Shown: in pieces, positions 35,624-44,089 of the stretch
Position numbering within the stretch: position 1 is the first letter of the stretch
Layout of the letters: each line of letters starts with the position of its first letter
Source of the DNA: Bradyrhizobium sp. JYMT SZCCT0180
GTDB lineage: Bacteria > Pseudomonadota > Alphaproteobacteria > Rhizobiales > Xanthobacteraceae
NCBI RefSeq assembly: GCF_018130165.1
Contig: NZ_JAFCLZ010000022.1
Span: 62,001-126,000 of the forward strand
Length of the DNA: 64,000 bases
Direction of reading: 5' to 3'
Translations under genes and position numbers: made by a program
The notes under the pieces: model-generated
What the model was told of the DNA's origin: nothing
What the model saw: the letters and a program-made list of their open reading frames with translations, nothing else
The model's database searches: none

Positions 35624-37203
35624 GCCCAGTGCTAGAGATCTGGTTGAGGCCGTGGGCCCTTGTTCAACCTGACCAGGTTCACCGAATTGCATTGCGTGGT
35701 CAAGACATTGAAATCGGTGATAACCATGCAGCCTCGATCTGGCTTTACGAGACCAATGGTGAACGAGCGGCCGTAAATGGCAAGCAGGATGCGACAGAAC
35801 CCGTCTCAGGCTTTGAATCTGGAGATGAAGGACGACGTCTCTCGGTCATTCCATTGTCGATCAGAAACACGCCCGGCATATCCATCTCAAATGGCGACCG
35901 GAACACTAGAGTTCAATGGCCAAGCGCACCGGAGCGCCCGCCAACCAAACTCGAACCGCAGACGGAAAAAGAAAAAGAGGCGCACCGTCTTATGTTACGA
36001 GCCCAGGCGGTTTGGGGCCGACTCAGGGACGTAGAGACGGCCCTGGGCGATCCAGCAAGGCTTTGGCACGAATTGCGCCGACGGTGGACGGAAAAAGGAG
36101 ACAGTATCCCGCCGAGCATGGATGTCGTTGCCCAGCACGCCTTCGCGCTTTGGCGCACAATCGAAGAGCTGGCCCGTTCACCCCGTCGTATCCTGCGACG
36201 AACACACCAGCACATTCCGATATCAAGGGTTCAGGAACTCGACCGTCGAGCCATGACCTGGCTAGTACGCCAGCCGGGAGAAACCCTGGCTGAGCGGGCC
36301 GGAGACCAACAGCGAATATTAGCGGTCGCGCGCGAAGAAAACTTCGATACCCTCGAGAACCGAGTACTTCGTGCCTACTGCGAACTGGCCTCGCACGCGG
36401 CCCGGGACTATCTCGAACTGAACAGAACGAAGCGCCTGACGACGCGCGCGCGGAAGGTTGATGCCTTCGGCCGGTCAAGTCGGCGGCTGGCGCGATACTT
36501 AGCCGATCATGGCGTGAGACTCGCCGATCCCGGCGTGACGCCCAATTTCGTGCTTCAACATAACGTTAATTATCACCGGGTCTGGACCTCATGGCAGGAA
36601 TTGCTCGATCGCGACCGGGTTCTCGACGAGCTCTGGCGCTGGCAAGGTCGGTCATGGGAAGAGTTCTGTACTCTTGCCGTCGTGGTTGCGCTGGCGGGCA
36701 TCCCAGGAGCCGAGCTGATAGCTGCGGCACCGCTCGATTTCCTCAAGGAACAGAACCGAGGGTCTTGGATCTCTCATGACAATCCACTGGCCGCTTTTTA
36801 TCTCCCGCAGCAGAAGCTGATCGTCGAAGTCCGTTACAGGATGCGGAAACCAGAGAAACGCCTGTCGGACTTCGCGGCGCCAATATCGATACGGTTCGGA
36901 CGAATTGGTGACGTCGCGGGCTTCTTAGGGAACGTCGTTGTCTGGCCAATTTGGGCTATCCAGGGCGGCCTGATCGATGGAGAACTTACAGAACTGGAAC
37001 GCGTTCTGGCAATTGGAACGAAAGCAAATATCCTTGCCGCCGCCATTCTTCGTCCCTCGCGCAGCGATGAGCACTGCGACTTTGAAAGGAGTAAAGGCGC
37101 GCTCTGCCTCTCGCTTGGAACGCAAAGCACAGCGCTGTGGATGGGCCTCAGCGAGTTGACGCATTTGTTTACCTCCACTTTAACGCCCGGGGATCGTAAA
37201 TGA
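35620..37203 (+). CDS. DUF2357 / McrC-like protein
   Basis: 527 residues. The middle contains the DUF2357 pattern RVQELDRRAMTWLVRQPGE followed by ENFDTLENRVLRAYCELASH (about 205-265), known from LlaJI- and McrC-related proteins paired with McrB-type ATPases. The C-terminal part has WEEFCTLAVV and KLIVEVRYRM, where a PD-(D/E)XK nuclease would be expected; the D-EXK signature looks altered (EVR instead of DxK), so the nuclease may be degenerate or of another form. The start overlaps the McrB-like gene by four bases, strongly suggesting a functional pair. Confidence 0.7.
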   Translation: MSPVLEIWLRPWALVQPDQVHRIALRGQDIEIGDNHAASIWLYETNGERAAVNGKQDATEPVSGFESGDEGRRLSVIPLSIRNTPGISISNGDRNTRVQWPSAPERPPTKLEPQTEKEKEAHRLMLRAQAVWGRLRDVETALGDPARLWHELRRRWTEKGDSIPPSMDVVAQHAFALWRTIEELARSPRRILRRTHQHIPISRVQELDRRAMTWLVRQPGETLAERAGDQQRILAVAREENFDTLENRVLRAYCELASHAARDYLELNRTKRLTTRARKVDAFGRSSRRLARYLADHGVRLADPGVTPNFVLQHNVNYHRVWTSWQELLDRDRVLDELWRWQGRSWEEFCTLAVVVALAGIPGAELIAAAPLDFLKEQNRGSWISHDNPLAAFYLPQQKLIVEVRYRMRKPEKRLSDFAAPISIRFGRIGDVAGFLGNVVVWPIWAIQGGLIDGELTELERVLAIGTKANILAAAILRPSRSDEHCDFERSKGALCLSLGTQSTALWMGLSELTHLFTSTLTPGDRK

Positions 37204-39608
37204 GGCGAGTTTCAGGGGCTGACATCAATGGATGGAGAGATATTGCCGCGCGCGATTGGAATGTGGAGGAGCCCGACGTCCGATTAGAGGCAGCTCGAAT
37301 TGTAGACGGAGGTCTTGGCACCGTTGCTGTCAAGCAAAGCTCGGGCGATTGGATTGGCGGACCGCAGGCGCTCCTTGCTCCCCATGGTCGAGGATTGGGT
37401 TGGGGGGAGCTGGGAACTTCAGAGCGCCGAGTGTCGCTCGCTCCATTGTTGGACGATCTACGATCGGGCAACTCGCGCGCGGTCGATGAGATTTATGGCG
37501 CAACCGTGAACGCCCTCGCACGATTCGCTGACGATGTCATACTTTGCGTGCCAGATGTCCAGGAATTCGACGAGGCAGCCCAGTTTCGGACGCTGTCAAT
37601 CTTCCGTCGCGATCGAAGACAAATCCGATTGCTCTGGAAGCCGGTTGCAGTGTTCCTTCACGCGCTCGATTGCCATGCAATACCTCCGAATGCCGACGGA
37701 GCAGTGTTCCGCTTTCTGATTCACTCCGGTGAAGGCATAGAGCTCCAGACGCTTCGGCTTCGCCGCGATTCAGAACATCCAGACCATGTCGCTCCGGAAC
37801 GCGATGGTTATGGCCTCAAGATCCTGCGCAATCTAGGCTTGAAGCAGCTTGCTGATCGGGCTCACGCCAGTGTGGTAGAAGCCAACCCCTTGTTAAACGA
37901 AGGCTTTTGCGAGAAGAGTACGCTTGGACTGAGACTGATCTGCGGTAACAGCAAGGCAGGCGATGTCGAGATACTTCGTCTGAATAATGGCAACTGGATC
38001 GACATTGTCGCGCCCGAGATAGCTGAGGGAGAACTCTTCCCAAACACCGATTTCAAAGATCTGGACTTCGGGACATCGGAAACAATTTCCTCTACCTTCC
38101 TGCTGACACCCTTAGCTCCCGCCTTTGCGTCTGTCCTCTCAAGCCGGCTTCAAGCCTTTTTCCCAAATGTAGCTCTCCTAGATTGGGAAGCAGCAGCACG
38201 CGGTTGTCTGTGCGCTGGGCGGTTGATTGAGAAGGGATTGCCGCACTACTTTGACCGGCTTACCCCGATAAGTCTCGCTGTCATGAAGAGAGACGAGCCG
38301 CAATTTGATGATCTAATCGGAAGCAACGCAACCCTGCCAGCAAACAGGGAGTATGTTTCGCCTCCTTATCGCAATCTGAAATGGATTGCCGGGAAACGTG
38401 ATATCGAATTTTACGTTCTCAAGGGAGACGACGAAGTTCGATTCTGGAGCGTTCATCTAAACGAAGCTCCAAAGACGGATGTTGCCGTAGAGTTGCGCAT
38501 CAGACAGACGCCAGGTCAAAGCTGGGCGAAGCTTTCCTTGACTTCCTTGGAATGGGAGCCGCTTCAAAGAGCTCCCATCTTCCTAGACTGGACCGCGCTC
38601 GATCCAATCAACGCATTGCCTAAAGAAATACTCGAGAAGTTGAGAACGCCACCCCCAACGATACCGATCCGCATCGTTGAATCTCCATCGATGGAGTTCT
38701 GGACCGGCAGCGACCGCCTCAAAGGTTTGAATTCTGTACTGGCGCAAATGCATCGCGCTGCGGACTATGATCCGACTGTCCTGGCGCCGCTTCTCTCACG
38801 AACGCAACGAGATCCCACGACGCACGTGCTTGTCCGGCCCGTAGGGACCGATGGTACATTGCCGAACGAATTATCTGAACAGACCAAGGGACACCTAGTC
38901 ACGGCCCTCGAGCGATGCACCAAACAGATTTTCGATGTGTCTCGACGCCCTCTTTCTGATAACGGCCCGATCCGTTGCTTGACGTGGACGTTCACCCTCT
39001 GCCCGGAAGATATACAAGATATGGTCGTCGAGGCCCTGGAAGCGGACCTGAACCGAGGAGGGCACCCGCTCCTGAGACCTCGATCCGCTAGGAAGGTTTT
39101 AATACAAGGCGCAGGTCGCGCGGTGACGGGTGTATCGCGACTTCGCCGCGTCTTGCATTCTCTGGTTTCGCGCCCTGCAAACGCTGACACGATGAATGCT
39201 CTGTCAATGATTCTCGCACGCAGAGAGGAAGCTCCGCGGGCACTGACTGCGGCCCTGGTCGAGAAAATCGTGGGCCTTGCATCGAACGAGCTTGTCCATC
39301 TCACCGAAAAGCTCTCTTTCCAAACCAGATTCAGAAATGCGCTGTCTGCAACCGCGGCGTTGTTTCGATATCGTGAAGTCGAACCATTTGCGCTTCTCGC
39401 TGGGCGGGACGCCCCAGCGCAGGAGCTGCGCGACAATCTCGAAAAGGCACAAGCCATTCTACTGCACTACAGAAACAGAGTTCCTCGGTTTGACGAAAAG
39501 CTCGATCTTGTCTCAAGCATCAGGGACTTTCTTGATGGCTCTGGGGACCCAGCGATCCTTGTGCGGATTGAAGATTTGGGAGACGATGACGTTAACGAAG
39601 AGAGCTAG
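37200..39608 (+). CDS. Unrecognised 802-residue protein of the coiled-coil McrB operon
   Basis: The ATG at 37200 overlaps the stop of the DUF2357 gene (ATGA), so it is the last gene of the operon. No catalytic motif is certain. The first 170 residues weakly recall an Hsp70/actin ATPase fold: RIVDGGLGTVAVKQ, then DVILCVPDVQEFDEAAQFR, then LLWKPVAVFLHAL, in the order of phosphate-1, the TVP strand and the EPxAA helix of Hsp70, but the key Asp-Gly-Thr is imperfect. The C-terminal 300 residues are helical and basic. Function unknown; its coupling says it acts with the McrB-like ATPase. Confidence 0.6.
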   Translation: MRRVSGADINGWRDIAARDWNVEEPDVRLEAARIVDGGLGTVAVKQSSGDWIGGPQALLAPHGRGLGWGELGTSERRVSLAPLLDDLRSGNSRAVDEIYGATVNALARFADDVILCVPDVQEFDEAAQFRTLSIFRRDRRQIRLLWKPVAVFLHALDCHAIPPNADGAVFRFLIHSGEGIELQTLRLRRDSEHPDHVAPERDGYGLKILRNLGLKQLADRAHASVVEANPLLNEGFCEKSTLGLRLICGNSKAGDVEILRLNNGNWIDIVAPEIAEGELFPNTDFKDLDFGTSETISSTFLLTPLAPAFASVLSSRLQAFFPNVALLDWEAAARGCLCAGRLIEKGLPHYFDRLTPISLAVMKRDEPQFDDLIGSNATLPANREYVSPPYRNLKWIAGKRDIEFYVLKGDDEVRFWSVHLNEAPKTDVAVELRIRQTPGQSWAKLSLTSLEWEPLQRAPIFLDWTALDPINALPKEILEKLRTPPPTIPIRIVESPSMEFWTGSDRLKGLNSVLAQMHRAADYDPTVLAPLLSRTQRDPTTHVLVRPVGTDGTLPNELSEQTKGHLVTALERCTKQIFDVSRRPLSDNGPIRCLTWTFTLCPEDIQDMVVEALEADLNRGGHPLLRPRSARKVLIQGAGRAVTGVSRLRRVLHSLVSRPANADTMNALSMILARREEAPRALTAALVEKIVGLASNELVHLTEKLSFQTRFRNALSATAALFRYREVEPFALLAGRDAPAQELRDNLEKAQAILLHYRNRVPRFDEKLDLVSSIRDFLDGSGDPAILVRIEDLGDDDVNEES

Positions 39609-39647
39609 TATACCCCGTGTGTCGCGTAGCTTGATCCCGGCGGTACA

Positions 39648-39676
39648 GGTAGTACAATAGCAGCTCTTGCACTACC
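39648..39676 (+). terminator. Hairpin after the coiled-coil McrB operon
   Basis: ggtagt and actacc pair, with a second inner stem caatag/ctcttg (one mismatch). It lies 40 bases after the last stop of the operon. There is no T run, so an intrinsic terminator is possible but weak. Confidence 0.35.
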
Positions 39677-40093
39677 GAAGTAATGCGCCGGTGGCTGCGA
39701 TCTGGCCCATCCTTCTACGGCTGGAATCCTAGTCGCTAGTGCTTTGAGCATCGGAGATCGTTTTGATTGGGCATACCCAACACCAGGCGGTAATGACCAC
39801 GTTCCTCGTGAGCTTGGTTCCAGCGCTCGGAAATCTCGCTGTTCGCCAGATCAAAACGCAGGTGCAGCGGACGTGCGGACCGATAGATCCACCATGGCTG
39901 AAGGCCGCTACGGTCGGTAGTTTCGTCGACTGCCCGTTTTGCGATGTTTTCCCAAGGACTAGCCTTTAACGAGCCTTGGGCGCCTTCTCTTCCTGCATCT
40001 TTGGCAATGGCACGTCGGATGGCCAGTGAAGCGTACCGGTCCACCCGGCCTTCGCGCTGCTCCAGCGCAACCGGGCCTGGCGGCGGATCCCAA

Positions 40094-40144
40094 TGTCAAT
40101 CGGCGTTCAAATTTGACCCCGGATCGGCGTCCAATTTTGACCCC
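40094..40144. mobile_element. IS21-type terminal repeats, solo end
   Basis: Begins TGTCAATCGGCG and holds two tandem imperfect copies of a repeat: ggcgttcaaatttgacccc (40102-40120) and ggcgtccaattttgacccc (40126-40144). Multiple short terminal repeats starting with TG, containing a 'ttgacccc' core, are typical of IS21-family ends. No istA/istB genes are nearby, so this is a leftover end of a lost or truncated element. Confidence 0.55.
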
Positions 40145-40307
40145 TTCGAGCGGCGGGTTTTGACGGTCGCGCTCGTCTCGTCGGAGCTGGCCCGGGACAG
40201 TCAGAAAAAGTCGCCTTCGCTCGCTCAATCCATCCGTCTCACGAACACCAACGTCGATAATGGAACGGCAGGAGCCGTCCATTATGCCGCCGGCGTCACG
40301 TGAGCCG

Positions 40308-40499
40308 CTAAAATCCTTCGCTTGGCAGCGCGGGCATGGTCAGCATGTGGCGCTTGAGTTCGCCCATCTGAAACTGCATGTCCATGAGCTGTTGGAATTG
40401 CGAGTACAGCGCGTCACTTCCGAGGTTGAGCTGCGGTGTTATTGCCGGAGTTGCACGAAACCAATCCATCATCGCGGACCAGTCGATCTCATAGAGCAT
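40308..40499 (-). CDS. Small hypothetical protein (63 aa), doubtful
   Basis: ATG-initiated frame giving MLYEIDWSAMMDWF and a Gln/Met-rich helix (YSQFQQLMDMQFQMGEL). Amphipathic helix pattern looks protein-like, but there is no good ribosome binding site and no family is recognised. It may be the remains of a longer gene in the debris zone. Confidence 0.3.
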   Translation of the reverse strand: MLYEIDWSAMMDWFRATPAITPQLNLGSDALYSQFQQLMDMQFQMGELKRHMLTMPALPSEGF

Positions 40500-40946
40500 G
40501 TGAAAGAACCTGCATCCGAGAGAGACCGTATCAAATAACCGACCCCGTAGCAGAGGGCGGCGAGCGCGTAGAGCAGTGGGATGACTGGCATAGCGTGATC
40601 CCCCATCAGTGACCCGGAGAGGGTACGCGATTCGCCTCCGATTCGCTTTGTGGATAGCGGGGACTGCGCCGCCGCGAATCCGCCATGAATCGGTCGGATA
40701 TAGAAATTCGCATCAGAGCATAGTCAGACCCACAGCCCAGTGGGCTACGATTGCTCGCACCTCGGATCGAAATACGGGGAGAATAGGGACTAGCGATCCC
40801 AATAATGACTACCGGCATGCCGCCGGCTTTAGAATGATCTTCCTGGTGCGCACGCTGTGCACCACGCGCAATGGGCCTCGATTGCGCAGGGATGATCCCA
40901 ACACGTAACTCGCCTTGGCGAAGCCTTGGCACGTGGGGATTGTCCT

Positions 40947-41111
40947 ATGAAGACCATTGGCTGGGCTGCAATTATTTACACCGTCCACGATGTTTACACC
41001 TTCGGTGCGCTCGTCCTTTTGGTCGCGGGCGAGCTTGCCGCTGCCTACGTCTCGGGTCGGCGGGTGAAGCCGGATGTTCGCAGGAAATTAAGTTCTCGGC
41101 GTTTAAGTTGA
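40947..41111 (+). CDS. Small single-pass membrane protein (54 aa)
   Basis: Reads MKTIGWAAIIYTVHDVYTF, then GALVLLVAGELAAAYVSG, then a basic tail RRVKPDVRRKLSSRR. One transmembrane helix (about 20-40) with positive residues after it. No family recognised. The frame is open slightly further upstream; the ATG at 40947 gives the most sensible protein. Confidence 0.4.
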   Translation: MKTIGWAAIIYTVHDVYTFGALVLLVAGELAAAYVSGRRVKPDVRRKLSSRRLS

Positions 41112-41177
41112 ATTTAACCATTTACCCCTATGGTGATGGTGCCGAAATCCGTTTCCCTTGCAGTTTCAGAGGCGTCC

Positions 41178-41363
41178 ATGAGCGAATCAAACAGGAATGT
41201 CCAAAAACCTGACGTCCATAAATTGGACATCCGCGCGGCCTTGGCCACCGGCCTGCACCGGCTGGTAATCCGCACCCGGAAGGTCAGGATGAATTGGTGG
41301 AGCGGCAACGTCGCCGTTGAGGAGAGCGTCACCACCGTGGAGCCGACCGATGCTCGGCACTGA
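41178..41363 (+). CDS. Small hypothetical protein (61 aa)
   Basis: ATG at 41178 follows AGAGG. Product begins MSESNRNVQKPDVHKLDIRA and is basic in the middle (HRLVIRTRKVRMNWW). No domain recognised. It overlaps the start of the HTH gene by 14 bases, so the two are probably translated together and could be a small regulatory pair. Confidence 0.45.
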   Translation: MSESNRNVQKPDVHKLDIRAALATGLHRLVIRTRKVRMNWWSGNVAVEESVTTVEPTDARH

Positions 41364-41583
41364 ACTCCCCGAATGGCGTAGCCGTAACCGGTTCACCCAG
41401 GACACGCTGCGGATGGCGCTCGGCGTAAAATCCCGCCAGACCATCATCACCTGGGAGAAATCGATCGAGCCGCTGCCGCGCCTCGTCGAGCTGGCGTTGC
41501 TGGCGCTGGAGCGGTTTCCCGACGAACGAAAGGTGACGACGCTGGCGACGGTTCACCGGACGCCTATCCCGGCTTCGTTTTAG
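41350..41583 (+). CDS. XRE-like helix-turn-helix protein (77 aa)
   Basis: Small DNA-binding protein. FTQDTLRMALGVKSRQTIITWEK-type sequence (about 15-37) has the layout of an XRE/Cro helix-turn-helix, with the second helix in SRQTIITWE. ATG at 41350 with GGAG upstream is preferred to an open frame extending back to 41317. Its 3' end overlaps the convergent HEPN-motif gene by 20 bases. Confidence 0.6.
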   Translation: MLGTELPEWRSRNRFTQDTLRMALGVKSRQTIITWEKSIEPLPRLVELALLALERFPDERKVTTLATVHRTPIPASF

Positions 41584-42097
41584 CTTTCTTGTCGGCGGCC
41601 AGTTTGTCGGTAGCGACTACAATGTGGCTGCCACAATGATAGATGGCGCTTGTCACCATTTGAGTGTCGGTCATGTCTCGGATCGATTGCTTCTGCCGCT
41701 CATTTTGTGTGATCGCCAGGTACGCTTCCCGCGTTTTGTCGCTCTCCTCTTTAATTTTTGCTTCGTTCAGGGAGTGCACGAGCTCGTTTCGGACGTACGA
41801 GGCTTGCAAGAGAAGGTCCCACAACGGCCTGCCGACTGCGGGAGGGTCAATGTCCCTTAGCGCCTTAATCTTCTTAGACGTGAAGAAGTAGTGCACAGGA
41901 TCTTTTCCGTACGCTTCCAGCATCTCGATCAGAGACCCCTCGACAGTGACTTGGGCCTTCACGACGGCTTGCATCATGTCGTCGATGCGAGCAACGCGCT
42001 CCATCGATTTCTTGTGAGTCTCCTCAAATAGCTTTTCCCGCTCGGTCGGCTCTGGCTCTGGCTCTTGGGCAAGAACCCAATTCTCTTCGTCGGCCAT
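41564..42097 (-). CDS. HEPN-motif protein (177 aa)
   Basis: ATG 42097 has a strong gggaggg ribosome binding site; the frame extends upstream to 42187 but without one. The protein is helical: an acidic N-terminus (EPEPEPTEREK), a long helix, and then LLLQASYVRNELVHSLNEAK with Arg103 and His108 in the Rx4H spacing of HEPN ribonucleases, followed by another long helix. Inferred: a HEPN-family protein, possibly toxin or antitoxin-like, although many HEPN folds are inactive. No neighbour is an obvious partner. Confidence 0.5.
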   Translation of the reverse strand: MADEENWVLAQEPEPEPTEREKLFEETHKKSMERVARIDDMMQAVVKAQVTVEGSLIEMLEAYGKDPVHYFFTSKKIKALRDIDPPAVGRPLWDLLLQASYVRNELVHSLNEAKIKEESDKTREAYLAITQNERQKQSIRDMTDTQMVTSAIYHCGSHIVVATDKLAADKKAKTKPG

Positions 42098-42382
42098 AGT
42101 TTCCCTCCCCGGTTGTGGGCAACCATGACATGATTTGGTGGGCAGTTCTATTTTCCGGTCGGCGGTCCCGCAGCTACGTCCTGTCACGGCATGGGCACCG
42201 ACCTGCCGTGACTGCCGACCATGACAAACTGATCATCGGCCTTGCCGATAAAACAGCGGAGCTCATACCTGCGAAGCCGGCTTTCTCTTAATTGATGACG
42301 GACCCGTTGCTGACGCCTTTTTGCAGAAGTTCAAACGCGCCGAGCATTCAACCCGCGCTCGGACAGCCTTAATCCGCTCCCC

Positions 42383-42972
42383 ATGAATTACCGAAAAGCC
42401 CGCGACTTCGCCGACGTGGTGTTTGGCGACGCCGGCAAGGACACCCTGACCGTGACGAACGGCAAGCGGGCGCTTGCTCGGCGGCTCCTGAAAGCGAAAA
42501 AGCTGGACCACCTGGACGGTGGCAGAAGCGACGATGAGCAAGAGGCGATGGCAGTAATCGACGACTTCCTACTTTCGCCGGTCCTGAAGGATGTGCTGTG
42601 CAAGCCCACCTCGCGGTGGAAGTTGTCGGGAGCTCGATCGTGGCCCGCATCAACCCGGCCGAGCTCGGGGACCACGACGCGAGGATCTTGGGCGCGCTGC
42701 TCATTTCGCAATTTAAGGGGCAGATCATCGTGCCGGACTTCGGCTTTTATGCCCGGGACTTTCATGCGTCGCTCATTCGGGAAGGGCGCCTGATTGCCGG
42801 CGTCTACACGCTTTCGGAACTGGACAAGCGGCTGCGGGAGATGTGCCTGCTCATGGAAACGGAAGCATCGAGGTGCACCTACGAAGATGCCGAAGCGCTG
42901 GCCAGGTACGAGGGGCTGGTGCCGGGTACCGTGGGCTATTCGGCCTTCGTGGACAAATTGATGGCAGCGTAG
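42383..42972 (+). pseudogene. Frameshifted gene of unknown family
   Basis: Two open frames read as consecutive parts of one protein. The first (from ATG 42383) is sensible up to about FLLSPVLKDVLCKPT near 42610; the second, in another frame, is sensible from about VVGSSIVARINPAELGDHDA onward to 42972 (LIISQFKGQIIVPDFGF-like strands, then SLIREGRLIAGVYTLSEL). A single frameshift near 42605-42630 would join them. The second part could instead be a gene of its own from GTG 42598. The C-terminal part vaguely recalls P-loop ATPases, but I cannot assign a family. Confidence 0.5.
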
Positions 42973-42994
42973 AGATTCGTGCTACCTTCGCGTG

Positions 42995-44089
42995 ATGTTT
43001 AACCGCAAGACACTTTTCATTGTTGGTGCAGGCGCCGGGGCAGATGTGAACATGCCGGTCGGTCGCGGGCTTGCGCTTGATATCGCGAAGCGGACCAAGG
43101 TGAGTATCGCCCACTTTGGCGGGCGATTGGAGAAGGGGACCTACGACGAGGATTTGGCGCTGAGTTTTTTCGAGAAGGGGTTGCGCAAAGACCAAGCCTA
43201 CTTCGATGCCTTTGAGCTTATTCGGAAGGGCATCCTGCTCTCAAATTCCATTGATGACTTTCTCAACATCCATGAGGGCTCGCCGGAAGTCGTCGCCGTC
43301 GGTAAGTCGGCGATCATCCGCTCTATCCTCAACGCTGAGCGAGAGAGTTATCTGTTCGTCAGCCCGTCAAACGCAAACAACACGCTCGACCTGGACAGGA
43401 TAGTCGGCTCTTGGTTCGTCAAATTCATGCAGGTGCTCGGCCCCGGACGGAAAGCGCCGGATGTCGAGCGGGTGCTGGACGATGTGTCGTTTATCAATTT
43501 CAACTACGACCGCTGCCTTGAGCACTTCTTTATGCACGCCCTGCATTTGCTGTACGGGATACCGAAGCAGCAGGCGACTGCGATAGTCAGGGGTGCCTCA
43601 ATCATCCACCCCTACGGGTGGGTCGGTCCGCTCGACAAAGTGCCGTTCGGCGGCAACCAGCACGGCCGGCACGATTACCTCGACCTCTCGACGCGGATAA
43701 AGACCTACACCGAGCAGGTTGAGGAGGAGGCGACAGTCTCCAGTATGGAAAAAGCGATACGGAACACCGAGTGCGTCGTTTTCCTTGGCTTCGCCTACCA
43801 CAAACAAAACATGAAGCTGCTATTCCGGAACCACGTCGTGCCGAAGGTGGAGAAGCCGATCTTTGCCACGGCGCTCGGCATGTCCGACGCGGACAAGGGA
43901 GAAGTGGAAAGCAATTTACAGGACCTGTTCCCGGAACCCGGTGATGACGATGATGACGTTGACACCGGCATCTTCGGGAGTGGGCTGCGTTCCCCGCCGG
44001 TACTGAAATTGCACCAGCACATCCACATCGAGAACAAGCTGAACTGCGCACAGCTCTTTGACTACTACGCCAAGTCGCTGGCGGGTTAG
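42995..44089 (+). CDS. SIR2-like family protein
   Basis: About 364 residues. Rossmann-type NAD-binding features of SIR2-like proteins: FIVGAGAGADVNMPVG near the N-terminus, INFNYDRCLEHFF (about 167-180), SIIHPYGWVG with the likely catalytic His (about 205) and VVFLGFAYHKQN (about 265). SIR2-like domains in defence systems (Thoeris ThsA, DSR, SIR2-HerA) hydrolyse NAD+ to kill infected cells. No second domain is fused, so a partner is expected. ATG 42995 (GTG at 42992 also possible). The 3' end overlaps that of the convergent tail-anchored gene by four bases. Confidence 0.75.
   Translation: MFNRKTLFIVGAGAGADVNMPVGRGLALDIAKRTKVSIAHFGGRLEKGTYDEDLALSFFEKGLRKDQAYFDAFELIRKGILLSNSIDDFLNIHEGSPEVVAVGKSAIIRSILNAERESYLFVSPSNANNTLDLDRIVGSWFVKFMQVLGPGRKAPDVERVLDDVSFINFNYDRCLEHFFMHALHLLYGIPKQQATAIVRGASIIHPYGWVGPLDKVPFGGNQHGRHDYLDLSTRIKTYTEQVEEEATVSSMEKAIRNTECVVFLGFAYHKQNMKLLFRNHVVPKVEKPIFATALGMSDADKGEVESNLQDLFPEPGDDDDDVDTGIFGSGLRSPPVLKLHQHIHIENKLNCAQLFDYYAKSLAG

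Larger units (their letters stand above)
39677..40946. other. Gene-poor debris region with IS end
   Basis: About 1.27 kb with only short open frames in all directions. A minus-strand frame at 39736-40044 (102 codons, WENIAKRAVDETTDRSG) and one at 40308-40499 (63 codons, Met-rich) read like real protein but match nothing I know; they may be fragments. It contains the IS21-type end at 40094 and a hairpin at 40257-40285 (ataatggaacgg / ccgtccattat). The region looks like a rearrangement scar between cargo blocks. Confidence 0.5.
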
